Shown piece after piece: positions 1 through 7,141 of a stretch of DNA of 16,100 bases. How positions within the stretch are numbered: position 1 is the stretch's first letter; every line of letters begins with the position of its first letter. The DNA comes from an uncultured Holophagales bacterium (GTDB taxonomy: Bacteria; Acidobacteriota; Thermoanaerobaculia; UBA5066): contig CALMDF010000548.1 of the NCBI GenBank assembly GCA_937864895.1, forward strand, positions 1 through 16,100. Reading direction: 5' to 3'. The notes below the pieces were generated by a model. The model did not search any database and was not told the origin of the DNA. It saw nothing but the letters and a program-made list of their open reading frames with translations. The position numbers were made by a program, and so were the translations under genes.

Positions 1-1
1 C

Positions 2-862
2 CGGGCGATCGCGCGCGAGGTCGACTTCTTCAGCGTCGGGTCGAACGACCTCGCGCAGTACCTCTTTGCGGTCGACCGGGAGGACACCCGTCTCGCCCAC
101 CTCGGGAGCCCGTTCCACCCGGCGTTCCTCAGGATCCTCTCGGACGCCGTCGAGGGGGCCCACGAGGCGGGCCGCTGGATCGGCCTCTGCGGCGAGCTCG
201 GGGCCCGTCCCCTCGCCGCGCCTCTCCTCCTCGGCCTCGGCTTCGACGAGGTGAGCGTCTCGCCGCCGCGGGTCCTCCTCGCGAAGGCGGCGTTTCGCCG
301 GACGACGACGCGCGGCGGGCGCGCGATCCTCGCCGAGGCGCTCGGGAAGGCGACGGCGGGCGAGGTGGAGGCTCTCCTCGTCGAACGCGTCCCGGCGACG
401 CGCGCCCTCGTCGATGCCGGGACGGTCCGGGTCGCGTCGCGGAGCCGGAGCCGCGACGAGGCGATCCGCGAGCTGGCCGACCTCCTCCAGCTCACGGGAC
501 GCGTCGACGACGCGGACCGGGTCGAGGACGCGATCCACGCGCGGGAGGAGTCGGCCTCCACCGCGGTCGGCTTCGGCGTCGCGATCCCCCACTGCGTCTC
601 CCCGCACGTCAGGGCCGACTCGATCGCGGCCGTCCGCCTCTCGCAGCCCGTCGCGTGGGGCCCCGGGGGAGACCCGGTCGGGCTCGCGATCCTGATCGCG
701 GTGAGGCCCGGGGCGGCGGGGGCGAGGCACCTGAAGACGATCTCGGCCCTCTCGCGGCGGCTCGGCGACGACCCGTTCCGGGAGAGCCTCCTCGCAGCCC
801 CGGACGACGCCGCGGCAGCCGAGCTCCTCTCCGGGGCGGCCGGCACCAGCAAGGGGGACTAG
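2..862 (+). CDS. PTS enzyme I-EIIA(Fru) fusion (multiphosphoryl transfer protein), 3' part
   Basis: The 5' end lies outside the window; frame 2 is open from base 2 to the TAG at 860-862. The first ~95 residues are the C-terminal end of the PEP-binding barrel of enzyme I: FFSVGSNDLAQYLFAVDR matches the conserved enzyme I block, and GLCGELG carries the active-site cysteine (codon 188-190). After a ~60-residue linker comes a fructose/mannitol-type EIIA domain, with RE followed by GFGVAIPHC, whose histidine (codon 590-592) is the expected phosphorylation site. The order EI then EIIA matches the HPr-EI-EIIA multiphosphoryl transfer proteins (FrwA/FryA type), so an HPr domain may lie upstream, which I cannot see. 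Its role would be to pass phosphate from PEP to sugar transporters or to a regulatory PTS in the cytoplasm. No permease (EIIB/EIIC) gene is visible next to it. The family call is firm; the substrate is unknown. Confidence 0.93.
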   Translation, partial: RAIAREVDFFSVGSNDLAQYLFAVDREDTRLAHLGSPFHPAFLRILSDAVEGAHEAGRWIGLCGELGARPLAAPLLLGLGFDEVSVSPPRVLLAKAAFRRTTTRGGRAILAEALGKATAGEVEALLVERVPATRALVDAGTVRVASRSRSRDEAIRELADLLQLTGRVDDADRVEDAIHAREESASTAVGFGVAIPHCVSPHVRADSIAAVRLSQPVAWGPGGDPVGLAILIAVRPGAAGARHLKTISALSRRLGDDPFRESLLAAPDDAAAAELLSGAAGTSKGD

Positions 863-865
863 GCC

Positions 866-979
866 ATGCGACAGCTCGCGGCCCGCCTCCTCGCGACGCT
901 CCCCGGCAGCGGCGGACCGGGACGGTCCGGAGGGCGCCCCGCGCCCGCGGTGCGGGGAAGGACCCGGGAACCGGCATGA
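866..979 (+). CDS. possible 37-residue ORF between PTS gene and Nudix gene
   Basis: An ATG at 866 opens a 37-codon frame whose TGA (977-979) overlaps the ATG of the Nudix gene in the ATGA form used elsewhere in the window. A G-rich stretch (AAGGGGG) precedes it at Shine-Dalgarno distance. The product starts MRQLAARLLATLPG and then becomes Gly/Pro/Arg-rich, with no domain I recognise. It could be a real small gene, a translational coupler for the Nudix gene, or chance: in DNA this GC-rich, stop codons are rare and short open frames are cheap. Confidence is low. Confidence 0.22.
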   Translation: MRQLAARLLATLPGSGGPGRSGGRPAPAVRGRTREPA

Positions 980-1431
980 CCTGGCGCGTCACGGTCGCGG
1001 CCGTCGTCGAACGGAACGGGAGGTTCCTCGTGGTGGAGGAGAAGGACCCGGGTTCGGGCGAGACCGTCTGGAACCAGCCCGCGGGGCACGTGGATCCCGG
1101 CGAGGCGATCCTCCCCGCCGTCGTCCGCGAGACCCTCGAGGAGACCGGGCTCGACCTGACGCCGACCGCCCTCGTCGGCGTCTACCAGCTTCGCGCGCGC
1201 GACGGGCGGGACTACTGCCGCGTCTGCTTCGCCGGAACGGTCCCGGACGGCGTCGAGGCCCGTCCCCTCGACCCGGAGATCCTCGGGTGCCGCTGGCTCA
1301 CGCGGGACGAGATCGCCGCGGGGAGGCCCCGGTCGGGTGTCGTCGTCCGCTGCATCGACGACTGGCTCTCGGGAAGGGGACACCCGCTCTCGGCCGTCGC
1401 AGGGCTCCTCGACGAGCGGACGGGCGGATGA
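976..1431 (+). CDS. Nudix hydrolase, NudJ-like
   Basis: This is a 151-residue protein with a Nudix box at residues ~37-58 (G-x5-E-x7-RE-x2-EE-x-G; visible as GHVDPGE followed by RETLEETG). Outside the box it resembles E. coli NudJ: N-terminal VTVAAVVE, then WNQPAGH, then a CRWLTRDEI segment and a C-terminal SGVVVRCIDDWLSG block. NudJ-type enzymes hydrolyse nucleoside di- and triphosphates and the thiamine precursor HMP-PP in the cytoplasm with Mg2+. The substrate here is inferred only. The ATG at 976 was chosen because it places the N-terminus where NudJ begins; the frame stays open far upstream without recognisable protein. A GGAAGGA sequence lies ~12 bases upstream. The stop overlaps the ATG of the exporter gene, so the two are probably co-translated. 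The box has Thr at the position before LEE, where a hydrophobic residue is usual. Confidence 0.9.
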   Translation: MTWRVTVAAVVERNGRFLVVEEKDPGSGETVWNQPAGHVDPGEAILPAVVRETLEETGLDLTPTALVGVYQLRARDGRDYCRVCFAGTVPDGVEARPLDPEILGCRWLTRDEIAAGRPRSGVVVRCIDDWLSGRGHPLSAVAGLLDERTGG

Positions 1432-2855
1432 GCGGCCCCCCGTCGACCGGGGCGTCGCCGGGCCGGGCGGCGATCCTGGCCGCGGTGATGGCCGGAGCGA
1501 TCCTCGGGCCGATCGACGCGAGCATCGTGAACGTCGTGCTCCCGACGCTCTCGAAGTCGTTCTCGGCGAGCCTCGCCGCGGTGCAGTGGGTGCCCATGGC
1601 CTACCTCCTCGCGAGCGGGAGCCTGGTCCTCTTCTTCGGGCGGCTCGGCGACCTGCGCGGTCACAGGCGCGTCTTTCTCGGCGGGCTCCTCGCGTTCGTC
1701 GGGGCGTCGCTCCTCTGCGCGGCGGCGCCCACGATCTCCGCCCTCGTCGCCTTCCGGGCGCTCCAGGGGGTGGCGGCGGCGGCGCTCAGCTCGGTTCCGC
1801 TCGCGATCCTCACGGCGACGTTCCCTCCCGCCGAGCGCGGGAAGGCGATCGGGCTCTTCGCCGCCAGCATCTCGGTCGGCCTCGCGGTGGGGCCGAGCCT
1901 GGGCGGCTTCCTGGCGGCGACGTTCGGGTGGCGCGCGGCGTTTCTCGTGAACCTCCCGTTCGGCCTTTCCGCGTGGGCCTTCGCCCGGCGGGTCCTCCCG
2001 GAAGTCCCGAGGCGGCCGGGACGGCTCGACCTCCCGGGCGCGGCGACCGCCCTCGGGGCGCTCGCAGGGCTCCTCCTCTTCGTGAACCGAGCGCAGCAGG
2101 AGGGGCTCTCGGCGCGGACGGCCCCGCTCCTCCTCTCCGCGGTCCTCTGCGGCGTCCTCTTCGTCCGCCTCGAGCGGCGCGCGTCCGAGCCGATGGTCGC
2201 CCTGTCGATCTTCGAGAGCCGGAAGGTCGCGCTCGGCTGCTCGGCGGCGGTCCTGAACTTCATGGCGCAGTACGTCGTCGTCTTCCTGACGCCCTTTCTC
2301 CTGAGCCGCCTCCTCGGCGCGGGACCGGGGCGCGTCGGCCTCGTCCTGACGGCGTTCCCGCTCGCCGTCCTCTCCGTCGCACCCTTCGCCGGGGCGCTCT
2401 CCGACCGGGTCGGATCCGCCCTCCCGGCGGCGGCGGGGGCGCTCGTCTCGGCCGCCGCGTGCGTCCTCCTCGCGACGATGCCCGCGGGCGCGGGGGAGGG
2501 GGACGTCGCCTGGCGGCTCGCCCTCTTCGGAATGGGAACGGGGCTCTTCCAGTCGCCCAACAACAGCTCGGTCATGGGGAGCGTCCCGAAGCCTCACCTC
2601 GGGGTCGCCGGGGGCCTCCTCGGCACGGCCCGCACGCTCGGCATGGTCCTCGGCGTCGCGGCGGCCGGGGCGGTCCTCTACGCCTTCGTCCCGGCGTCGG
2701 CCCTGCGCGACGGAGGCCTCGCGCCGGGGCAGGCCGCGGCCTTCGCCGCGGGCGTTCGCCGCGCTTACGCGGCCGGCGCCGTCTTCGCCGCGGCCGCCGC
2801 GTTCCTCGCGTGGGCGGGGAGCGGCGGGCGGCGCGCGACGCTCCGCCCTGCGTAG
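1428..2855 (+). CDS. MFS exporter, DHA2 (14-TM drug:H+ antiporter) family
   Basis: This 475-residue, strongly hydrophobic protein has a length and pattern that fit the 14-helix DHA2 group (EmrB/QacA type). The first helix ends with the DHA2-like segment GPIDASIVNVVLPTL. Next comes QWVPMAYLLASG, then motif A between helices 2 and 3 (GRLGDLRGHRR) and the antiporter motif C in helix 5 (GLAVGPSLGGFLAATFGWR). A late NNSSVMGSV segment is also typical of the family. It probably exports small lipophilic compounds from the cytoplasm using proton motive force; the substrate cannot be read from sequence. The ATG at 1428 overlaps the Nudix stop (ATGA). The stop at 2853-2855 is followed by a 27-base gap and the convergent acyltransferase gene; I see no clear terminator hairpin in that gap. 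Confidence 0.92.
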   Translation: MSGPPSTGASPGRAAILAAVMAGAILGPIDASIVNVVLPTLSKSFSASLAAVQWVPMAYLLASGSLVLFFGRLGDLRGHRRVFLGGLLAFVGASLLCAAAPTISALVAFRALQGVAAAALSSVPLAILTATFPPAERGKAIGLFAASISVGLAVGPSLGGFLAATFGWRAAFLVNLPFGLSAWAFARRVLPEVPRRPGRLDLPGAATALGALAGLLLFVNRAQQEGLSARTAPLLLSAVLCGVLFVRLERRASEPMVALSIFESRKVALGCSAAVLNFMAQYVVVFLTPFLLSRLLGAGPGRVGLVLTAFPLAVLSVAPFAGALSDRVGSALPAAAGALVSAAACVLLATMPAGAGEGDVAWRLALFGMGTGLFQSPNNSSVMGSVPKPHLGVAGGLLGTARTLGMVLGVAAAGAVLYAFVPASALRDGGLAPGQAAAFAAGVRRAYAAGAVFAAAAAFLAWAGSGGRRATLRPA

Positions 2856-2882
2856 CCGGTCGAGGTCGGCCGCGAGACGGGG

Positions 2883-3551
2883 CTACGAGGCGGGACGGCC
2901 GGTCGCGGGCGGGCCGCCCTCGCCCTCGAGGCGGATCGGTCCCTGCTTTTCGGGGAAGCGGCCTTTCATGCCGGCGTAGAACGCCCGGACGAAGTCCATG
3001 TCGACCCGCAGGTCTCCCGTCGGGCGGAAGAGGGGCCCGAGGCCCGCGCGCCGCCGCGGGAAGTCGAGGAAGGCGAGGCAGATCGGGACGTTCGCGGTGC
3101 GGGCCACCCAGTAGAAGCCGCTCTTCCAGTACGAGAGGTTCGAGCGCGATCCCTCGGGGGGAATCGCGAGGACGAGGCGCTCCCGCGACGAGAAGAGGGC
3201 CGCGAGCTGCTCGACCCGGTTCCCACGCGAGCGGCGGTCGATGGGAATCCCGCCGAGGGAACGGAGGAGCGCCCCGAACGGGAAGCGGAAGAGAGTGTGC
3301 TTGCCGACCCACGAGGGCCAGGCGCCGAGCGCCAGCCCCGAGAGGAGCATCAGGACGAGGTCCCAGTTGCTCGTGTGCGGGGCGGCGATGAGGACCCACT
3401 TCGGCTCCTCGGGCACGGTCCCCTCGACCCGCCAGCCGGCCAGCCGGAGGAGGAGGCGCGCCGGGGGACCGAAGAGACGCGCCCAGAGGGTGCGGTGAGG
3501 GGCCGGCCCGGGAGAGGGGGGGACGGGCCCGCCTGGCTTCGGAATCGACAT
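2883..3551 (-). CDS. PlsC/LPLAT-family acyltransferase
   Basis: The product has 222 residues. Acyltransferase motif I, H-x4-D, appears as APHTSNWDLVLM at about residues 57-68 (His is the catalytic base). The GGIPIDRR segment corresponds to motif II. Motif III appears as IPPEGSRS at about residues 129-136, and PICLAFLDF resembles motif IV. These mark the 1-acylglycerol-3-phosphate acyltransferase superfamily, which moves acyl chains from acyl-ACP or acyl-CoA to lipid acceptors at the inner membrane. The small size and HTSNWD form are those of a bacterial subgroup of uncertain acceptor. Given the neighbouring surface-glycan genes, an envelope lipid is a plausible target (inference). I chose the ATG at 3551 over upstream in-frame starts because homology begins just after it and a TATCCT hexamer lies 10 bases upstream. 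It is convergent with the exporter gene and divergent from the ParB-like gene. Confidence 0.88.
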   Translation of the reverse strand: MSIPKPGGPVPPSPGPAPHRTLWARLFGPPARLLLRLAGWRVEGTVPEEPKWVLIAAPHTSNWDLVLMLLSGLALGAWPSWVGKHTLFRFPFGALLRSLGGIPIDRRSRGNRVEQLAALFSSRERLVLAIPPEGSRSNLSYWKSGFYWVARTANVPICLAFLDFPRRRAGLGPLFRPTGDLRVDMDFVRAFYAGMKGRFPEKQGPIRLEGEGGPPATGRPAS

Positions 3552-3561
3552 CGGACCGCGG

Positions 3562-3567
3562 AGGATA
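3562..3567 (-). promoter_or_regulatory. putative -10 element of the acyltransferase gene
   Basis: On the minus strand the hexamer TATCCT lies 10 bases upstream of the ATG at 3551, in otherwise very GC-rich DNA. No Shine-Dalgarno sequence is visible between it and the start, so the transcript would have a leader of only a few bases. The hexamer is short and no convincing -35 is seen. Confidence 0.35.
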
Positions 3568-3657
3568 GACCCATCCGCCCGGAAGGCGGGTCCGCGGGGG
3601 TCCGGGGCGTCGGGGCGCTTGACGCGCCGGCGCACACGGCGGCATGGTCGGCCGACG

Positions 3658-4140
3658 ATGACGACGGCGGCGAAACGGAAGCCCGGCGGGTTCGATCCGG
3701 GTCTGGCCGCGCACCCGACGCGGGAGCTGCCGGTCGCCGAGGTCGTCGACCTCCTCGAGCTGACGCACGCCGCCGGGAGGATCCGTGAGTACCGCGAGCG
3801 GATGCGCGCGGGCGACCTCTTCCCGCCCGTCTCCGTCGTGAGGCTCTTCGGCCGCTGGCTCGTCGCCGACGGCCACAAGCGCTACGCCGCCTGGAGGGGG
3901 CTCGGGTCCACGCGGGTCGTCGTGGAGGTCTGGCCGGTCCGGACCTGGCTGGCGGACCAGGCGGGGCAGGCGGGGCGCAACGCGAGGAAGAACGGGCGGA
4001 TCCTGTCCCGCCTCTTCGTCGACCCGCGCGAGTCGGCCCTCCTCGCGCGCGCCACCGCGGGGCACTGGAAGAGGGTCGCGCTCTCCCTCGTCCGAAGGGC
4101 GAGCCGGCGCGGAAAACCGCCCGAGAGCCTCCCGGCGTGA
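3658..4140 (+). CDS. ParB/sulfiredoxin-fold domain protein
   Basis: The 160-residue protein has one recognisable block, residues ~28-90, resembling the ParB N-terminal/sulfiredoxin fold. It runs from ELPVAEVV through REYRERMRAGDLFPPVSVV to VADGHKRYAAWRGLG and a strand VVVEVW. The DGHKR motif (residues 71-75) sits where ParB has GERR, the nucleotide-phosphate-binding loop. The remaining ~65 residues are basic, with no helix-turn-helix I can see, so a classical chromosome-partitioning role is unlikely. Relatives of this fold include nucleotide-using enzymes (sulfiredoxin, the SerK serine kinase with its DGHTR-like loop), so a small-molecule kinase or NTPase is one possibility (inference). The ATG at 3658 is preferred to the TTG at 3619, which reads into Arg-rich sequence. 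The stop overlaps the GTG of the O-antigen ligase-like gene, making this the first cistron of a surface-glycan operon. Confidence 0.8.
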   Translation: MTTAAKRKPGGFDPGLAAHPTRELPVAEVVDLLELTHAAGRIREYRERMRAGDLFPPVSVVRLFGRWLVADGHKRYAAWRGLGSTRVVVEVWPVRTWLADQAGQAGRNARKNGRILSRLFVDPRESALLARATAGHWKRVALSLVRRASRRGKPPESLPA

Positions 4141-5375
4141 TCGCCGCGCGGGTCTTCGGCGTGGGGCTCTTCGCGGCGGTGGTCCTCATCCCGCTCGCCC
4201 ACCTCTCCCTTTTCGCGATCCCGGGGCGGGTCGCGCTCGTGGCGGCGGGCGTGGCGGGCCTCGTGCTCGCCGTCCGGGAACGGCGACGGCCCGTCGGCAC
4301 GGTGGTCGAGGCCGCGTTCCTCCTCTTCGTGGTTCTGTCGGCGGCGTCCGTCCTCGTCTCGGTCGACGTCGTCGCGAGCGGAAGAGCCGCGTCGAAGGTG
4401 CTCCTGCGCCAGCTCGTCCTCTTCCTCCTCGTGGCCGGGCTCGCGAGGGAAGGGGAGAGGCGGAGGTCGGTCGCGGCCGCGCTCGGGCTCTCGGGCCTCC
4501 TCCTCGCCTTCGACGCGGCCCTCCTCTGGGCGGGAGAGACGAGGAACGTCTTCGGGGGCCTCACCGGGCGCGGGCTCGACTACAACACCCTCTGCATGCT
4601 GCTTCTCCCGGCGCTGGCCGCGCTCCTCGCTCTCGCGACGGCCGTCCAGACCCCGGGCGGGGCGGCCGCGTGGGGGACCGCGGCGGCGCTCGTGACGGCC
4701 GCATCCTGGGCCACGTTCTCGAGGATCGGCTGGGGCGCCCTCGTCCTCCTCGTCGCGACCTTCGCCTTCGCGTCACGCGGGAGGTGGGCCCGCCCCCTCG
4801 CCGCGGTGGCGGCCGGGACCCTCCTCTTCCTCGCCCTCTTCCGGGACCCGCTCGCCTACCTCACCGTCACGGACAACGACCGGTTCCTCGTCTCGTGGGA
4901 GGAGGAGCTGACGCCGGAGATGACGAAGAGGATGGCCCTGCGCGACGTCCTGACGATGAACTCCCGCCTCGAGTACGCGTGGGTGCCGGCGCTGCGCCTC
5001 GTGGCCGAGCGGCCCCTCCTCGGCGCGGGGTACGGTCCCGAGACCTTCGCGAAGGTCGTCCCGCGCGACCGGCGGGTCCTCTTCCACGAGCACAGTGCGC
5101 TCCTCGCCGTCGCCGTCCAGAGCGGCGTCCCGGCGGCGCTCGCGCTCGGGACCGTTCTGCTGGCGCTCGCCGCGGGCCTCGGCCGGCCCGCGCTCCGCGC
5201 CTTCGTCGGGAGCGCGGACGACGCTCTTCGGGCAGGGCTCCTCGCGGCGGTCGTCGGTGTCCACCTCTTCCAGGGGCTGGGAGAGCCGGTCAACGGCCGT
5301 CAGATGGGTCTCCAGCTCGCGGTCGTGGCGGGCCTCGCGGTGGCGCTCCCGCGCCCGGGGGGAGCCGCGGCGTGA
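4137..5375 (+). CDS. O-antigen ligase/polymerase-like (Wzy_C) membrane protein
   Basis: This 412-residue protein has about ten or more hydrophobic segments and one large hydrophilic loop at residues ~240-320. The loop carries the O-antigen ligase-type pattern: SRLEYAWVPALRLVAERP, then LLGAGYGPETF, then FHEHSALLAVAVQSGVPAAL, including the histidine typical of this loop. Family members (WaaL, Wzy and relatives) join polyprenyl-linked glycans to lipid A core or polymerise repeat units on the periplasmic face of the inner membrane. Sequence alone does not tell ligase from polymerase. The GTG start at 4137 overlaps the upstream TGA (GTGA), and the next gene's GTG overlaps its own stop in the same way. 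The adjacent exporter and glycosyltransferase support a role in lipopolysaccharide or another surface glycan. Confidence 0.88.
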   Translation: MIAARVFGVGLFAAVVLIPLAHLSLFAIPGRVALVAAGVAGLVLAVRERRRPVGTVVEAAFLLFVVLSAASVLVSVDVVASGRAASKVLLRQLVLFLLVAGLAREGERRRSVAAALGLSGLLLAFDAALLWAGETRNVFGGLTGRGLDYNTLCMLLLPALAALLALATAVQTPGGAAAWGTAAALVTAASWATFSRIGWGALVLLVATFAFASRGRWARPLAAVAAGTLLFLALFRDPLAYLTVTDNDRFLVSWEEELTPEMTKRMALRDVLTMNSRLEYAWVPALRLVAERPLLGAGYGPETFAKVVPRDRRVLFHEHSALLAVAVQSGVPAALALGTVLLALAAGLGRPALRAFVGSADDALRAGLLAAVVGVHLFQGLGEPVNGRQMGLQLAVVAGLAVALPRPGGAAA

Positions 5376-7141
5376 GCGAGGGGATCCTCGCGCCGCGTGC
5401 CGGCCGCCGGCTCCTCCTCCGCATCGTGAAGGACACCGCCGTGGACCGCGGGCGTCTCGCCGGCGCCGCGGCGACTCTCGCGGCGGTGGCGGGGATCCAG
5501 CTCCTCCTCACCTGGCTCGTGAAGGAATGGCTCGAGGGGCCTCTCACCGGCGGCTCGTTCGTTCCGGTGCGGACACTCCTCGTGAAGGCCGCGCTCGCAA
5601 CCGTCCTCCTCGCCGTCGCCGTCGTCCTCTCCCGCTACCTCGTCGCGAGCGTGAACCAGAGGCTCCTCGAGCGCCTGCGCGAGCGGGCCGTGCGGCGCGT
5701 CCTCGCGAGCCGGGCCTCGGCGGTGAGGAGCCGCCCCTCGGGAGAGTTCGTCTCGCGCGTCTTCGGGGACGCGAGCAGCCTGTCGGGCTTCGTCGAGACC
5801 CTGCTGAAGCGGCTCGTCGGCGACGGCCTCGACGCGCTCGGCTCGATCGCCGTCGCGTTCGTCGTCGAGTGGCGCCTCGCCCTCGCGGCGGTCGCCCTCG
5901 TGCCGCTCCTCGGATTCCTCCTCGACCGGATCGGGCGCCGGGTGCGGCGGCAGGGGAGCCTCGCGCAGAGGGAGGCCGGCGAGCTGCACGCCGTCTTCTC
6001 CGAGCAGCTCCAGGGGATCACGACGATCCAGGGGTACGGGGCCCAGGAGCGGGAGGCGGAGAGGTTCGCGGCGACGAACGCGCGCTACCGGGGACGGGTC
6101 CTCCGGGCGGAGCTCTGGTCGGCCGTCGTTCTGGCCGCGGTCTTCCTCGTGACGGGGACGGCCTTCCTCGGGGCGATCGGGTGGGGAAGCCGCCTCGCTC
6201 TCGCGAAGGAGCTGACGCCGGCCGGCCTCCTGGCCTTCTGCCTCTTCGCGGCGCGGACGGTCGAGCCGCTGCGGCGGCTCTCCGAGGTCCACGCGATGCT
6301 CCAGCGGACGCTCGCAGCGGCCGCGCGCGTCTACGAGGTCGTCGACTTCGGGTACCTCGAGCGGGAGGGCGGGACGCCTCTCCCGCGCCCCGCTCGCGGA
6401 AGCCTCGCCCTCGAGGGGCTTCGTTTCCGGCACCACCCGGACCGTCCGCTGCTCGAGGGCCTCGACCTCGTCGTCGCGCCGGGCGAGACCCTCGCCGTCG
6501 TCGCGTCGAGCGGGGGAGGGAAGAGCACGCTCGCGGCCATCCTCGCGGGGTTCCTCCCGCCCGGCGACGGCCGGGTCCTCGTCGACGGCGTGGACGTCTC
6601 CGCGGCGGACCTCCGCGACCTGCGTGCCTCCGTCCGTCTCGTCGAGCAGGACCCCTTCGTCTTCCGCGGGACGCTCGCGGAGAACGTCCTCTTCGGCCGG
6701 CCCGGCGCCACGCGCGCCGAGGTGGGCGAAGCGCTCCGGCTCGCCGGCCTCTCGGACCTCGTCGCCTCGCTGCCCGCCGGCATCGACGGCAGCCTCCTCG
6801 AGGCGGGGCGGAACCTTTCGGGCGGCCAGAAGCAGCGGATCGCCCTCGCCCGCGCCGTCCTCTCGGACCCGCCCGTCCTCGTCCTCGACGAGGCGACGAG
6901 CGCCCTCGACAGCGAGACGGAGGGGCGCCTCCTCGACGCGCTCTCCCCGTGGCTCTCGCGGAGGACCGTGATCGTCATGGCCCACCGGCTCTCGACGGTC
7001 GCCCGCCTTCCGAGGCTCGTCGTCCTCGACGGCGGGCGCTTCGCCGGGGACGGGCCGGCGCAGTCCCTCCTCGAGGGCTGCCCTCCCTTCCGCGCCCTCT
7101 TCGCCGAACAGGTGGAGCCGGTTCCCGGCCTCGCGACGTGA
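5372..7141 (+). CDS. ABC exporter, fused membrane and ATPase domains (MsbA-like)
   Basis: The 589-residue half-transporter has a six-helix membrane domain (residues ~20-320) containing the GEFVSRVFGDASSLSGF and ITTIQGYGAQEREAERF segments of type IV exporters, followed by an ATPase domain. Nucleotide-site motifs are the P-loop ASSGGGKST (378-386), the Q-loop VEQDPFVFRGT, the signature LSGGQ (482-486), Walker B VLVLDE ending at Asp506-Glu507, and H-loop His538 in AHRLST. It should work as a homodimer. MsbA-type proteins flip lipid A-core or lipid-linked glycans across the inner membrane, which fits an operon with an O-antigen ligase-like gene and a WaaG-like transferase. The first P-loop Gly (GxxxxGKS) is Ala378. 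A GTG start at 5372 overlaps the previous stop and has a GGGGGAG sequence about 9 bases upstream. Export of another lipid or peptide cannot be excluded. Confidence 0.93.
   Translation: MSEGILAPRAGRRLLLRIVKDTAVDRGRLAGAAATLAAVAGIQLLLTWLVKEWLEGPLTGGSFVPVRTLLVKAALATVLLAVAVVLSRYLVASVNQRLLERLRERAVRRVLASRASAVRSRPSGEFVSRVFGDASSLSGFVETLLKRLVGDGLDALGSIAVAFVVEWRLALAAVALVPLLGFLLDRIGRRVRRQGSLAQREAGELHAVFSEQLQGITTIQGYGAQEREAERFAATNARYRGRVLRAELWSAVVLAAVFLVTGTAFLGAIGWGSRLALAKELTPAGLLAFCLFAARTVEPLRRLSEVHAMLQRTLAAAARVYEVVDFGYLEREGGTPLPRPARGSLALEGLRFRHHPDRPLLEGLDLVVAPGETLAVVASSGGGKSTLAAILAGFLPPGDGRVLVDGVDVSAADLRDLRASVRLVEQDPFVFRGTLAENVLFGRPGATRAEVGEALRLAGLSDLVASLPAGIDGSLLEAGRNLSGGQKQRIALARAVLSDPPVLVLDEATSALDSETEGRLLDALSPWLSRRTVIVMAHRLSTVARLPRLVVLDGGRFAGDGPAQSLLEGCPPFRALFAEQVEPVPGLAT

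Noticed and set aside
1212..2597. Long minus-strand open frame opposite the exporter gene
   Set aside because: Its translation is low-complexity Arg/Glu/Gly/Pro sequence with no domain, as expected from a stop-poor antisense frame of a high-GC gene; the plus strand holds a clear DHA2 transporter.
3575..3589. Small GC hairpin (CCGCC/GGCGG) in the divergent gap at 3552-3657
   Set aside because: It has no T tract and sits upstream of both divergent genes, so it is not a terminator; such short GC stems are common in this composition.
3619..3648. TTGACG followed 18 bases later by CATGGT as a promoter for the ParB-like gene
   Set aside because: The -35 part is good but the -10 match is weak, so I did not list it as a feature; a start here would again be nearly leaderless.
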